A DNA stretch of 8,884 nucleotides, from contig JAADFS010000109.1 in assembly GCA_013152795.1 (NCBI GenBank), positions 1 through 8,884 of the forward strand, given 5' to 3'. The notes under the pieces were generated by a model. It ran no database searches. It saw only the letters and a program-made list of their open reading frames with translations, and was not told the DNA's origin. Numbering within the stretch: the stretch's first letter is position 1; every line of letters begins with the position of its first letter. The DNA is from Deferribacteres bacterium. GTDB taxonomy: Bacteria; Nitrospirota; Thermodesulfovibrionia; UBA6902. This document shows positions 1 to 6,202 of the stretch, in pieces. A program made the translations under genes and the position numbers.

Positions 1-128
1 CTCTTGCCGCAGCCCGTCCGGCCTGTGAGAAGGACGCACTGCCCCTCTGGCACGGAAAAAGAGACATCCTGCACAGACCTGCCGGCACGCCGGGCATATT
101 TGAAAGAGACGCTTTCAAAGAGTATCAC
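1..128 (-). CDS. ABC transporter ATP-binding protein, N-terminal fragment (possibly ECF-type)
   Basis: Only the first 42 codons are in the window; the gene continues beyond base 1. The translation begins MILFESVSFKY, has DVSFSVPEGQ at residues 21-30, and ends in a Walker A loop GRTGCGK (residues 36-42), with the next codon starting AG as expected for Ser. This is the standard opening of an ABC ATPase: aromatic A-loop Tyr11, then Walker A about 25 residues later. I chose the GTG at 128-126 because it follows the receptor stop codon by one base, has GGAAG upstream inside the receptor gene, and gives a normal family N-terminus; no ATG in this frame is nearer. The short N-terminus and LLTGRTG resemble energy-coupling-factor (EcfA/CbiO-like) ATPases, but a BtuD-like ATPase cannot be excluded. 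As the last visible gene of a B12-controlled operon it probably powers inner-membrane corrinoid or cobalt uptake. Substrate is inferred from context only. Confidence 0.8.
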   Translation of the reverse strand, partial: MILFESVSFKYARRAGRSVQDVSFSVPEGQCVLLTGRTGCGK

Positions 129-129
129 T

Positions 130-2139
130 TTAAAACTTCCACTGCATGCCGGTGACGGCATAGACGCCCGGCTGTTCATACCCGAGACCTTCCTGAATAT
201 TTTCATTGAAGAGATTCTCAACCCTTCCGTAAATTGTCCAGTTTTCAGTAACGTCGGCCCTTGCAGCCACATCCGTCCTGAAGTATGAATCCATCTCTTT
301 GTCCCCTTTCCATCTGAGCCGCGGACCTGAATAGTAGCCGTGGATATTGAGGTGTAATTTCCCTGTATCATATGTGAGATCGAGATTGAACTTGTTCCTT
401 GCAATCTGCACGGTCCTGAATGTCTCGCCGTCTTTCTCGGACTTCGAGTCGGTATAGGTATAGTTTCCACTGAATGTGAGAGAGTCGGTCAGCTTGAAAG
501 ACAGGGATGTTTCGATCCCCTGTGATGTCGCCTTGTCGCGGTTATCATACATGCCGACAACAGCAGGGTCGGGATTGATACCGTAGACAAAGGCGATGAC
601 GTCATCCAGTTCTGTTTGCCAGTAAGAACATTCGAGGTTGAGCCTTTTTTCAAGAAAGGACTGTCTGACACCGAATTCGTATGTTTTACCTTTTTCTGGA
701 TTGAGTTCCCTGTTCCCGTATCTGGGGTCATACAGGTTGAAAAATGTGGGCGCCTTGAAACTCGTGCCGTAATTTGTATACAGCGTGGTTCCTGTGGGCC
801 GGAAAGTATAGCTTGCCCCCGCCTTTCCTGTTACCTGATTGCCGAATTCGCCGTGATGATCGTTTCTCAGACCGAGCGAGAGGATAAGGGTTTCATTGAG
901 CATGAGAATCTGGTCGTTCAGGTAGAATGAATAGTTGTCCAGCTCTTTGTCGATTTCTCCGTATTTGCCCCATTTCCTCCCTTTCTGTCTCTGAAATTCA
1001 GCACCGACAAGGAGGGTGTTCAGGGTGTCCGGTCCGAGGTCCCTGTCCCATATGATGTTGTAATCAGTTAGGTAGTTTTCATCCTGGTAATAATAGGGTT
1101 TTCCGTCACCCCTGTCGTATACCGGGACAATATCGCCCTTGTTATAATAATTCACCCGGTCGAGCGTAAAATTATCGACCGGAGCGACAACACTTCCAAG
1201 ATAGCCGTCATCCTCATCCAGGCCCTTCTTTTTATGCTTATAGTAGCCGAGAGTGAGGGCCTGTTTTAAGCCGCCGCTGATTTCGTGGCGTATCCTGATG
1301 CTTCCGTTATAGTAATCCGATGCAGACAGGGAATTCGGGTCAGGCAACTGGAATGCCCACCACGGTGTTGATGGAGAGTCATCCGAGTATGACTCGCGAA
1401 GCTCGGCATAGTTGAATTCCGAATCTGTATACATGAAGGAGCCTTCAACATTGAACGAATCGCTGAAGTTATAACCGAGATTTATACTTGAAGATAATTC
1501 CCTGAAGTATTCATACTCGTGTACGCCTCCACTGTCAGTGTACCCTGTATATAGTGAATAGCCCAGCCTGCCCGCTGAACCACTTGCAGAGGCATACGCC
1601 TTTCGCCAATCCAGGGAACCTGCCTCGCCGCCGGCCCTGACTTCCGGTTTTTCCGTGCCCTTTTTTGTAGTGATGACAATAACGCCTGCGGTAGAATTTG
1701 AACCGTAAATGGCAGCCTGCGGACCCCTCAGGATTTCGATTCTTTCAATGATCTGAGGATCAATGTGGCCCAAAAGATTGCTCACACCTCCGCGCATTGC
1801 CTCATTTACCTTTATCCAGTCGATGACGACCAGAAAATGTCCCTGGCTGAAGCCCCTCATTTTCGGATAGTTGAACTGGCCGGGACCGCCCGCCTGTTTG
1901 AATTCAATCCCCGGTACCGACCTCAGGATTTCCGTAAAATCGGTAAAGCTGTTTTTTTCTATCTCATCAGCGGTTATTACAGTTACGGAATCCGTCAGGT
2001 TTTCAGCCTTTTTCTCGATCTTTGTGCCTGTGACAACGATCTCCTCCATTGAAGGTGCATCATCACCTGCGGATGCTGAGACGGCAAAGATTAAAATACA
2101 GACAGTAATGACGTGATACAAAAGGCGTGTTGGTTTCAT
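130..2139 (-). CDS. TonB-dependent outer-membrane receptor, BtuB-like, probable corrinoid transporter
   Basis: The 669-residue product has a signal peptide (residues 1-24, ending ASA before GDD) and a TonB box in EEIVVTGTK at about 32-40. A plug domain follows at about 45-160, with ILRSVPGIEF, KMRGF and IERIEILRGPQAAIYGSNSTAGVI. The rest is a long beta-barrel of alternating aromatic strands, ending in Phe (GMQWKF) as outer-membrane barrels do. Length is close to the 600-700 residues of BtuB-type receptors. The start codon overlaps the stop of the upstream small gene in an ATGA junction, with GGAGG upstream inside that gene, so translation is probably coupled. It lies in one operon with tonB, exbB, exbD and cbiZ behind a cobalamin riboswitch, which makes a corrinoid the likely ligand. 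Siderophore or other metal-complex receptors share the same fold, so the receptor call is firm and the ligand is inferred. Confidence 0.95.
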   Translation of the reverse strand: MKPTRLLYHVITVCILIFAVSASAGDDAPSMEEIVVTGTKIEKKAENLTDSVTVITADEIEKNSFTDFTEILRSVPGIEFKQAGGPGQFNYPKMRGFSQGHFLVVIDWIKVNEAMRGGVSNLLGHIDPQIIERIEILRGPQAAIYGSNSTAGVIVITTKKGTEKPEVRAGGEAGSLDWRKAYASASGSAGRLGYSLYTGYTDSGGVHEYEYFRELSSSINLGYNFSDSFNVEGSFMYTDSEFNYAELRESYSDDSPSTPWWAFQLPDPNSLSASDYYNGSIRIRHEISGGLKQALTLGYYKHKKKGLDEDDGYLGSVVAPVDNFTLDRVNYYNKGDIVPVYDRGDGKPYYYQDENYLTDYNIIWDRDLGPDTLNTLLVGAEFQRQKGRKWGKYGEIDKELDNYSFYLNDQILMLNETLILSLGLRNDHHGEFGNQVTGKAGASYTFRPTGTTLYTNYGTSFKAPTFFNLYDPRYGNRELNPEKGKTYEFGVRQSFLEKRLNLECSYWQTELDDVIAFVYGINPDPAVVGMYDNRDKATSQGIETSLSFKLTDSLTFSGNYTYTDSKSEKDGETFRTVQIARNKFNLDLTYDTGKLHLNIHGYYSGPRLRWKGDKEMDSYFRTDVAARADVTENWTIYGRVENLFNENIQEGLGYEQPGVYAVTGMQWKF

Positions 2140-2387
2140 CTCTTTTCCTCCGCTCTTCTTGTTCTCAATATCTCATCTATCTTTTTTATTCTTTCGTTGT
2201 ATTCGCGGCACTTTTCCTCGTGTCTCTCCTGCATGGCCCGCGACTTCATTCCTCCGATATGAACGGAGGACTTGTTGAAAGTAAAGTTATAAAGCTCTTC
2301 CTCGTCCCTCAGGCATTCTTCTATAAACTCCTTTTCTCTCCTGAGTTCCTCAACCGTCATATCTTCAAGATGGTTTTGTTTTTTCAT
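2136..2387 (-). CDS. Small charged coiled-coil protein of unknown function in a TonB operon
   Basis: I do not recognise this 83-residue product. It is rich in Glu, Arg and Lys, has no signal peptide or membrane segment, and is predicted by eye to form two helices. Residues 8-36 (EDMTVEELRREKEFIEECL and following) and 48-83 show heptad-like spacing, separated by a short segment with SSVHIGG. It begins with a good ribosome site (AGGAG about 8 bases before the ATG at 2387) and ends in an ATGA overlap with the receptor gene, which argues strongly for a real gene. It sits 46 bases after exbD. A cytoplasmic accessory or regulatory partner of the ExbB/ExbD/TonB motor is possible, but this rests only on position. 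Two Cys residues (near 25 and 60) are present without a metal-binding pattern. Confidence 0.75.
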   Translation of the reverse strand: MKKQNHLEDMTVEELRREKEFIEECLRDEEELYNFTFNKSSVHIGGMKSRAMQERHEEKCREYNERIKKIDEILRTRRAEEKR

Positions 2388-2433
2388 TTCAATCTCTCCT
2401 TAACAGTTCATTAAATAAACTTTCTTCTCCTGA

Positions 2434-2844
2434 TCACCTCCTTTGTAAACCTGAATCTGTCACCACGCTGAAATTCCTCACCCCTGCAAGCCTGGCCTCA
2501 TCCATTACGCTGACGAGGAGACCCACACCTGCATCCCTGTCGGCCTTTATCCGCAAAGAATTCTTTTCTTTACCTGTTAATGCCTCCCTTACGGCCACGC
2601 GCAGCCCTTTGAGCCCCACCTCCCTGTCCATGAAAAATATCCTGCCTTCCTTCGTGATAATTACTGTATTCACCGCCTGCTGCCCTGTAGCCGCTGTCTT
2701 TGATTCCGGCAGCCTTATCTTGACGGCAGGCTCCTCAATCAGGCGGGAGGTGAGCATGAAGAACAGCAGCAGCAGGAAAACCACATCCACCAGGGGTGCA
2801 ATATTCATGTAGGAATGGTTGTATCTCCTGCGTTCAAACTCCAT
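2434..2844 (-). CDS. exbD: ExbD/TolR-family biopolymer transport protein
   Basis: The 136-residue product has the ExbD layout. There is a short cytoplasmic N-terminus with an Arg cluster (FERRRYNHS), and a single membrane helix at about 15-34 containing the essential Asp20 in NIAPLVDVVFLLLLFFMLTS. A periplasmic domain follows (VKIRLPESK near 41-49, SLRIKADRDAGVG near 95-107). Asp20 matches the proton-pathway Asp25 of E. coli ExbD. With ExbB it forms the proton-driven inner-membrane motor that energises TonB. The start ATG at 2844 lies inside the end of exbB (11-base overlap), typical of coupled exbB-exbD pairs, with GAGG a few bases upstream. Family assignment is secure. Being next to a private tonB and receptor, it is ExbD rather than TolR. 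Confidence 0.94.
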   Translation of the reverse strand: MEFERRRYNHSYMNIAPLVDVVFLLLLFFMLTSRLIEEPAVKIRLPESKTAATGQQAVNTVIITKEGRIFFMDREVGLKGLRVAVREALTGKEKNSLRIKADRDAGVGLLVSVMDEARLAGVRNFSVVTDSGLQRR

Positions 2845-3376
2845 CCCTGCACCTCGTATACAGGCTCATGCTTATCTCCTTGAGCGTAAATGCTATTTCG
2901 TCGGCCTGTTTCTCAAGGTAGTGATGTCCTGCATGCATGGGTATCGCCACAAGGAGCCCTGCCGCCGTGGTGATAAGCGCCTCCCAGATGCCGCCGGCAA
3001 GCATGGAAGGGTTAACGCTTGTGCTTTCAGCTATGACCATGAATGCCTTTATCATCCCGATGACCGTTCCCGTGAGTCCGAGCAGGGGGGTAATCGTTGC
3101 AATCACGCCGAGCCAGCTAAGCCCGCGCTCTATCATCCTTACCTGCCTTGTACCGGTGATCGACAATTCCTGTTCGTCACAGCCCTCTTCCAGCCCTTTC
3201 AGTACAGGCTGCAATATGGCAGGCCTGACCCTCAGGAGGTCACTCACCGGCCTTTCCATAATCTTCAATATGTTCCTGTAGCGGACCGCCCTGTTTATGA
3301 ATATCGCAACCCCGGCCATTGAGCATAAGAGGATGGGATACATAAGGAATCCGCCCTTGAGGAAAAAATCAATCAC
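2834..3376 (-). CDS. exbB: ExbB/TolQ/MotA-family proton channel protein
   Basis: The 180-residue product shows three membrane helices: about 10-28 (FLMYPILLCSMAGVAIFIN), 86-110 and 133-150. The hallmark MotA/TolQ/ExbB segment TPLLGLTGTVIGMIKAF is at 96-112. Glu132 in GGIWEALITTAAGLLVAIP occupies the place of the conserved acidic residue in helix 3 (E. coli ExbB Glu176). It is shorter than E. coli ExbB (244) but within range for single-operon bacterial homologues. The start is GTG at 3376, with AGGAGG at 3386-3391 nine bases upstream overlapping the end of tonB; the tonB-exbB gap is 6 bases. Its 3' end overlaps exbD. Role: with ExbD, it conducts protons and drives TonB to open the outer-membrane receptor encoded downstream. 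Confidence 0.94.
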   Translation of the reverse strand: MIDFFLKGGFLMYPILLCSMAGVAIFINRAVRYRNILKIMERPVSDLLRVRPAILQPVLKGLEEGCDEQELSITGTRQVRMIERGLSWLGVIATITPLLGLTGTVIGMIKAFMVIAESTSVNPSMLAGGIWEALITTAAGLLVAIPMHAGHHYLEKQADEIAFTLKEISMSLYTRCRDGV

Positions 3377-3382
3377 CTCTGC

Positions 3383-4189
3383 TTACCTCCTCTTCAGTAC
3401 AAATTTCACCGGCAGTAACACCTCTGACTTCACCGGTATTCCGTTTTTTCTGGCTGGAAGGAATACCGAGTTTCTGACCGCCTCCATTGCCTCCCTGTCA
3501 AAGCCAAAGCCGGCCTTCTCCACAACTTCTGCATGAACAAGCCTCCCTGTCTCATCAATGACAAGCCTGAGCAGCACCCTGCCTTCCTTTCCCAGCCTCC
3601 TCGCCATCCGGGGATATTCGGGAATAACTCTCCTCAGAAACCCCGGCCCCTCCGCAGAGCCGAACGCTGTTACATGCGGTTTCCCCGGCGGGACACTGAC
3701 CGGCATTGCATACTGCTGTCTACTGACCGGCCTTTCGCCCGCATCAGCGTGCAGTACACCCTGAGGCAGGCTTTCAGCGCTGTCTTCCCCGGGTTCTCTG
3801 ACCTCCTGATCTGCTGTCTCGGGTGTGTCTTCTTCTGCGGCTGGTTTCAGTCTTGCAGTATCCGTCTCAGCCTCTGCCGCCTCTTTCCCGGGGGCCTTAT
3901 CTGCAGTTGTCGCCTCCGGTTCCTTTTTCTGCGGGACTTTCACTTCGGAGTCCCTCTGTTCCGTTGTCTCTTTTTTTACAACAACCGCCTTTTTGATCGC
4001 CGGGGAGATTATATTTTTCGCGGGACTGATCGCAGGGACGCTGCTGTCAGCTATGGATATCTCTATATCCCCGACTCCCTGCCCTGAAAGAGACGTCATT
4101 GTTGTGGAGAAAGGGATTGAGAGTATTAATATATGAATGAAGACAGAGATCAGCATCCCGTGATTTTTAATCATTTTCCTGCCTGCCAT
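3383..4189 (-). CDS. tonB: TonB energy transducer dedicated to the corrinoid receptor operon
   Basis: The 268-residue product has a single N-terminal membrane helix (about 11-28, GMLISVFIHILILSIPFS). A long periplasmic linker (about 60-150) rich in Lys, Glu, Ala and Pro, with repeated charged blocks such as KKETTEQRDSEVKVPQKKEP, then spans the periplasm. A TonB C-terminal domain covers about 182-268, containing PEYPRMARRLGKEGRVLLRL, a VIDETGRLVHAEVV hairpin, and FDREAMEAVRNSVFLPA. The VIPEYP motif is the usual start of the receptor-binding fold. The ATG at 4189 is preceded by AGGAGG (4197-4202) at 7 bases, favouring it over Met6. It is 17 bases after cbiZ and 6 bases before exbB. Because it is co-transcribed with one receptor, it is probably specific to that receptor rather than the general TonB of the cell. 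Family call secure, specificity inferred. Confidence 0.92.
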   Translation of the reverse strand: MAGRKMIKNHGMLISVFIHILILSIPFSTTMTSLSGQGVGDIEISIADSSVPAISPAKNIISPAIKKAVVVKKETTEQRDSEVKVPQKKEPEATTADKAPGKEAAEAETDTARLKPAAEEDTPETADQEVREPGEDSAESLPQGVLHADAGERPVSRQQYAMPVSVPPGKPHVTAFGSAEGPGFLRRVIPEYPRMARRLGKEGRVLLRLVIDETGRLVHAEVVEKAGFGFDREAMEAVRNSVFLPARKNGIPVKSEVLLPVKFVLKRR

Positions 4190-4206
4190 ATCCGCTCCTC
4201 CTGCTA

Positions 4207-5361
4207 CTAAACCTCATTACTCCACTTTTCCCTGAAACCGAGGGCGAACGATTTGAATATAAAACGGGTAAAGGCCTCGCTCCCGGTCTCCCACCGCTCT
4301 TCCGCCAGCAATGCCCTGTAGTGCGATATCCGGTGATATTTACCCGAGACCGCGGCAGCGATCTGCGCCCCGCAGGTGCCCAGTATCTCGGCCATGCAGG
4401 TTTCGGGGAGAATCCCCCATATTAGCTGATCCCTCAGGTGAACAATGGCTGCAACTGCCGCCACTGTGGGCGGATCGCTGTTTACGGCATTGAAGTTCTT
4501 GCAGAAGAGCCCGGCCTCTTTTTCTGAAAGATGCATACTGATACCTGCACACATGGAATCCCTATCCAGGCCGAATCGTTCCAGGATGGCAAGGGTAAAA
4601 CATCGTGAGCCGGGAGTCAGCTTGTTCTGCAGAGACAGGGTCTTTTTTATCGCCTTAATAACAGACCTGCCGATCAGCTCCCCGAGTTTTGTGTGTTTGC
4701 CTGCCCCGCTGAGCGGGAGACCCGTGCCGAGCTTTGAGGCCGCACCGATCTGGTCGGTCCCTGTCCCTGTGGCAAGACCGTCCGAGTAACGCGAGGGCAC
4801 GGCAAGCTCCTGAAGTGCTGCCGTCTTTGCCTCTGTAGCCGTCATCACAACACGCACCATTGCACCGTGTGTCAACTCATGGTTGATGAAGACCATGGTG
4901 TTGATGGTGCCGTGGTTTTCGAATCCGCCGGTGTTCAGTTTTTCAAATTTCCCGTCTTTCTCATAAACAGAAGCCGGGTCGCCCACCCTGCCTGCATTTG
5001 TCTCCACCCCGCCTGTGCATACGGCGACCACTTCCAGATCACGGAATTTTTCCGACACTACAGCCGCATTGTTCATGTTTGCGGCAGTTCCCAGCGTTGC
5101 GCTCTTTTCATGCGGAAGCTTATGGCGCTCGCATATAAGCCTCCTGTATCCGGCCGGATCAGAGGTCATGGCCTTATGTGATTCATGATGGTGGCCCTTT
5201 GGTTCACATGCCTGGTGGTTGTAAAGGCACTCCAGGTCATCCCTGAGCCCGCCGCCCACCCTGCACGTGGAGATTACCCTGTGAGGCAGGAGAAATCTTA
5301 CATGGATAATTTTTTCATCACGGTGTATCTCGATACCGTCATAGTATCGCCCGATAATCAA
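4207..5361 (-). CDS. cbiZ: Adenosylcobinamide amidohydrolase (CbiZ), corrinoid salvage and remodelling
   Basis: CbiZ cleaves the amide bond of adenosylcobinamide, or of some cobamides in bacteria, to adenosylcobyric acid, so that a new lower ligand can be attached. The 384-residue product carries the family signatures: STCRVGGGL (31-39), LGTAANMNNAAVV (90-102), CTGGVETNAGRVGDP (115-129), the INHELTHGAMVRVVMTATEAK stretch, and SDGLATGTGTDQIGAAS near 193-209. The N-terminus includes a His-rich patch (GHHHESH, 56-62). The start is a TTG at 5361-5359 with AGGAGG (5367-5372) five bases upstream; no nearby in-frame ATG fits. It is the first gene after the cobalamin riboswitch and heads the tonB-exbB-exbD-receptor operon. 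Co-transcription with an outer-membrane importer points to salvage of foreign corrinoids. It acts in the cytoplasm. Identification is strong from motifs and context; the exact substrate is not visible. Confidence 0.93.
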   Translation of the reverse strand: MIIGRYYDGIEIHRDEKIIHVRFLLPHRVISTCRVGGGLRDDLECLYNHQACEPKGHHHESHKAMTSDPAGYRRLICERHKLPHEKSATLGTAANMNNAAVVSEKFRDLEVVAVCTGGVETNAGRVGDPASVYEKDGKFEKLNTGGFENHGTINTMVFINHELTHGAMVRVVMTATEAKTAALQELAVPSRYSDGLATGTGTDQIGAASKLGTGLPLSGAGKHTKLGELIGRSVIKAIKKTLSLQNKLTPGSRCFTLAILERFGLDRDSMCAGISMHLSEKEAGLFCKNFNAVNSDPPTVAAVAAIVHLRDQLIWGILPETCMAEILGTCGAQIAAAVSGKYHRISHYRALLAEERWETGSEAFTRFIFKSFALGFREKWSNEV

Positions 5362-5372
5362 AGTTGCCTCCT
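5359..5372 (-). promoter_or_regulatory. Ribosome binding site and TTG start of cbiZ
   Basis: On the minus strand AGGAGG (5372-5367) is followed by the 5-base spacer CAACT and TTG (5361-5359). The full anti-16S match at optimal spacing decides the non-ATG start; the next in-frame ATG is about 65 codons in, after conserved family sequence. Confidence 0.8.
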
Positions 5373-5386
5373 TTTATAGTCGTTGA

Positions 5387-5430
5387 ACCCGCAACTCGCA
5401 ACCCGGAGCCGCAACCCGCGGCTCGCAACA
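5387..5430 (-). repeat. GTTGCG short repeats and GC-rich hairpin in the cbiZ leader
   Basis: CGCAAC (plus strand; GTTGCG on the transcript) occurs four times, starting at 5390, 5397, 5410 and 5424, spaced by 7, 13 and 14 bases. Within the tract, GAGCCGC (5406-5412) and GCGGCTC (5418-5424) form a perfect 7-bp stem with a 5-base loop. The hairpin lies between the riboswitch and the cbiZ ribosome site and could be part of the expression platform. There is no U-run directly after it, so it is not a convincing terminator. The rest of the leader (5431-5532) is AT-richer and holds no gene I can support. Confidence 0.55.
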
Positions 5431-5532
5431 TGGCACTCTTGCAGGGAAATAATTACGCCTGTGATATAAGATTAAATACGGGAAACTGAAGGAATGAAAT
5501 CATTGAAGATTGCACACCTCCCTCGAGATTTC

Positions 5533-5742
5533 CGAACGGATAGGTCTTCCGGCTCAGGTCATTGCAACACCCTTCAGGGTTTGCATCCTACTCGCCCGCC
5601 TTCCCGGTCTTTTCGACCAGTGGCTTCGGCAGTCTCAGTATCTGCTATTTGTTTTTACTGATGACTGCCGCTATGGGCTTTCGTTCCCATTACGGCTGCG
5701 GGGCAGCGGGGGATTCTCACCCCTCTTCCTCACATCCATTCG
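5533..5742 (-). ncRNA. Cobalamin (B12) riboswitch controlling the cbiZ-tonB-exbBD-receptor operon
   Basis: Read on the minus strand, the conserved pieces appear in the correct order. They are GGTGAGAATCC followed by CCGCTGCCCCGCAGCCGTAA (about 5690-5721), GGGAACGAAAGCCC, GCCACTG (5618-5624), a GGTCGAAAAGACC hairpin, GGATGCAAACCC, and the B12 box GAGCCGGAAGACCTATCC (5554-5537). The closing stem P1 is formed by CGAATGGAT (5742-5734) and ATCCGTTCG (5541-5533), 9 pairs with one G-U. All core aptamer elements are present. The aptamer ends about 170 bases before the cbiZ start. Class knowledge predicts that adenosylcobalamin or a related corrinoid represses the operon; whether it acts by termination or by ribosome-site masking is not clear from the sequence. 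Confidence 0.95.
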
Positions 5743-5770
5743 CGCCTGCATCAGGAAAGTCCTTTTCAGC

Positions 5771-5795
5771 AGCATATTCGTTTCTCAAATGTCAA
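5771..5795 (-). promoter_or_regulatory. Weak promoter candidate for the riboswitch operon
   Basis: On the minus strand a perfect TTGACA (5795-5790) is followed 13 bases later by TATGCT (5776-5771), about 30 bases upstream of aptamer stem P1. The spacing is too short for a classic sigma-70 promoter, and at 16-18 bases no good -10 is seen. The location is right, the match is only partial, and the TTGACA is part of the 24-base repeat. Confidence 0.3.
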
Positions 5796-5796
5796 T
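5773..5796 (+). repeat. Left copy of a 24-base direct repeat bracketing the ATPase module
   Basis: The block starts CATATTCGTTTCTCAAATG and continues to 5796. It matches 23 of 24 bases with 7636-7659, in the same orientation; the single difference is C/T at the 14th base. Similarity stops abruptly on both sides. A 6-bp hairpin begins 4 bases inside the module. Confidence 0.85.
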
Positions 5797-5800
5797 TATC

Positions 5801-5818
5801 CCACTGACCTTACAGTGG
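5801..5818. repeat. Hairpin just inside the left direct repeat
   Basis: CCACTG (5801-5806) and CAGTGG (5813-5818) form a perfect 6-bp stem with a 6-base loop. There is no T-run on either side, so a terminator is unlikely. It lies immediately inside the left direct repeat. Confidence 0.5.
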
Positions 5819-5837
5819 CATAGAAATACCGCATGCG

Positions 5838-5853
5838 GGCAGGGGAGCCTGCC
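5838..5853 (-). repeat. Palindromic repeat element, copy 1 (inverted relative to copy 2)
   Basis: GGCAGG-GGAG-CCTGCC is a 6-bp stem with a 4-base loop. Its reverse complement matches copy 2 at 6055-6072, including the loop (CTCC). Flanking bases also resemble copy 2: on the minus strand ATCGC, an A/T-rich AAAG segment and TTT precede it, and TATTT follows. The homology covers roughly 50 bases with gaps, more than the hairpin alone. It is abutted by a perfect CCGCATGCGG palindrome (5829-5838). Confidence 0.6.
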
Positions 5854-5907
5854 GGGAAAGCTTTATCTGCGATTCCTTCAGGGAATATTCCGCACGGCAT
5901 ATCAACT

Positions 5908-5939
5908 GACCGTGATTCGTGTCCGTTGTCCGTGACCGT
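5908..5939 (+). repeat. Degenerate CCGT-rich short repeat tract
   Basis: GACCGTGA (5908-5915) and GTGACCGT (5932-5939) flank GTGTCCGTTGTCCGT, giving repeated CCGT units of irregular 6-9 base spacing. Non-coding and of unknown role. Confidence 0.4.
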
Positions 5940-6054
5940 AAAAGACAAACAACAGAAACGGAGACGGTTAACCGACACGGAGGACGGCCTTTTTCCCGTT
6001 ATTTCCTGCAACAGAGACGTATTTCCAATATCCTATCGCTTTATAAAGGTTTTA

Positions 6055-6072
6055 CGGCAGGCTCCCCTGCCG
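6055..6072 (+). repeat. Palindromic repeat element, copy 2
   Basis: CGGCAGG-CTCC-CCTGCCG forms a 7-bp stem with a 4-base loop. It is the inverted partner of the element at 5838-5853, about 200 bases away, with similar flanks (ATCGC about 20 bases before, TATTT after). The T-run after it is broken, so it is not a clear terminator. Confidence 0.6.
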
Positions 6073-6171
6073 GTTTATGTGTATTTTCCGCCAGGGATTT
6101 CAGCATAAACAGAGAAACAGAGAGGGGTAAAGCTTGAAACGCTTAAGCGGACAGAAAGCCTTTTCTTTTTA

Positions 6172-6202
6172 TATACTCATGAGTATAATACTCTTAAGTA
6201 TA
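6172..6202 (+). promoter_or_regulatory. Promoter with two abutting palindromic operators upstream of the ATPase gene
   Basis: TATACTCATGAGTATA (6172-6187) is a perfect 16-base palindrome. It shares its last base with TATACTCTTAAGTATA (6187-6202), which has the same 6-bp arms and an altered centre; the two differ at two positions. A perfect TATAAT (6184-6189) lies across their junction. No good -35 is seen (TTTTCT at 17-base spacing, within a pyrimidine run), which suggests activator help or a weak promoter. The arrangement fits a dimeric repressor binding two adjacent sites over the -10, 15 bases before the start codon. The regulator is not identifiable. Confidence 0.65.

Noticed and set aside
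99..119. Perfect 8-bp inverted repeat TTTGAAAG/CTTTCAAA just after the receptor gene, possible operon terminator
   Set aside because: It lies inside the coding start of the ABC ATPase and has no U-run on the minus strand.
2720..2734. Possible third copy of the GGCAGGCTCC palindromic element in exbD
   Set aside because: Only about 12 bases match and the second half of the palindrome is missing; coding coincidence.
2819..4087. Long plus-strand open frames (167 and 184 codons) opposite exbB and tonB
   Set aside because: Shadows of the minus-strand genes, which have clear family motifs and ribosome sites.
5816..5832. TGGCATAGAAATACCGC, resembling a second sigma-54 promoter
   Set aside because: GG and GC are separated by 12 bases and the -12 TTGC is absent; RpoN needs strict 10-base spacing.
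5510..5935. Open frame of 141 codons on the plus strand
   Set aside because: It is antisense to the cobalamin riboswitch and crosses the direct repeat and palindromes; composition follows the RNA structure.
6140..6170. CGCTTAAGCG followed by a TTTTCTTTTT run, possible terminator before the ATPase
   Set aside because: The palindrome has no loop and the T-run is 9 or more bases away with no paired stem; more likely promoter-proximal pyrimidine tract.
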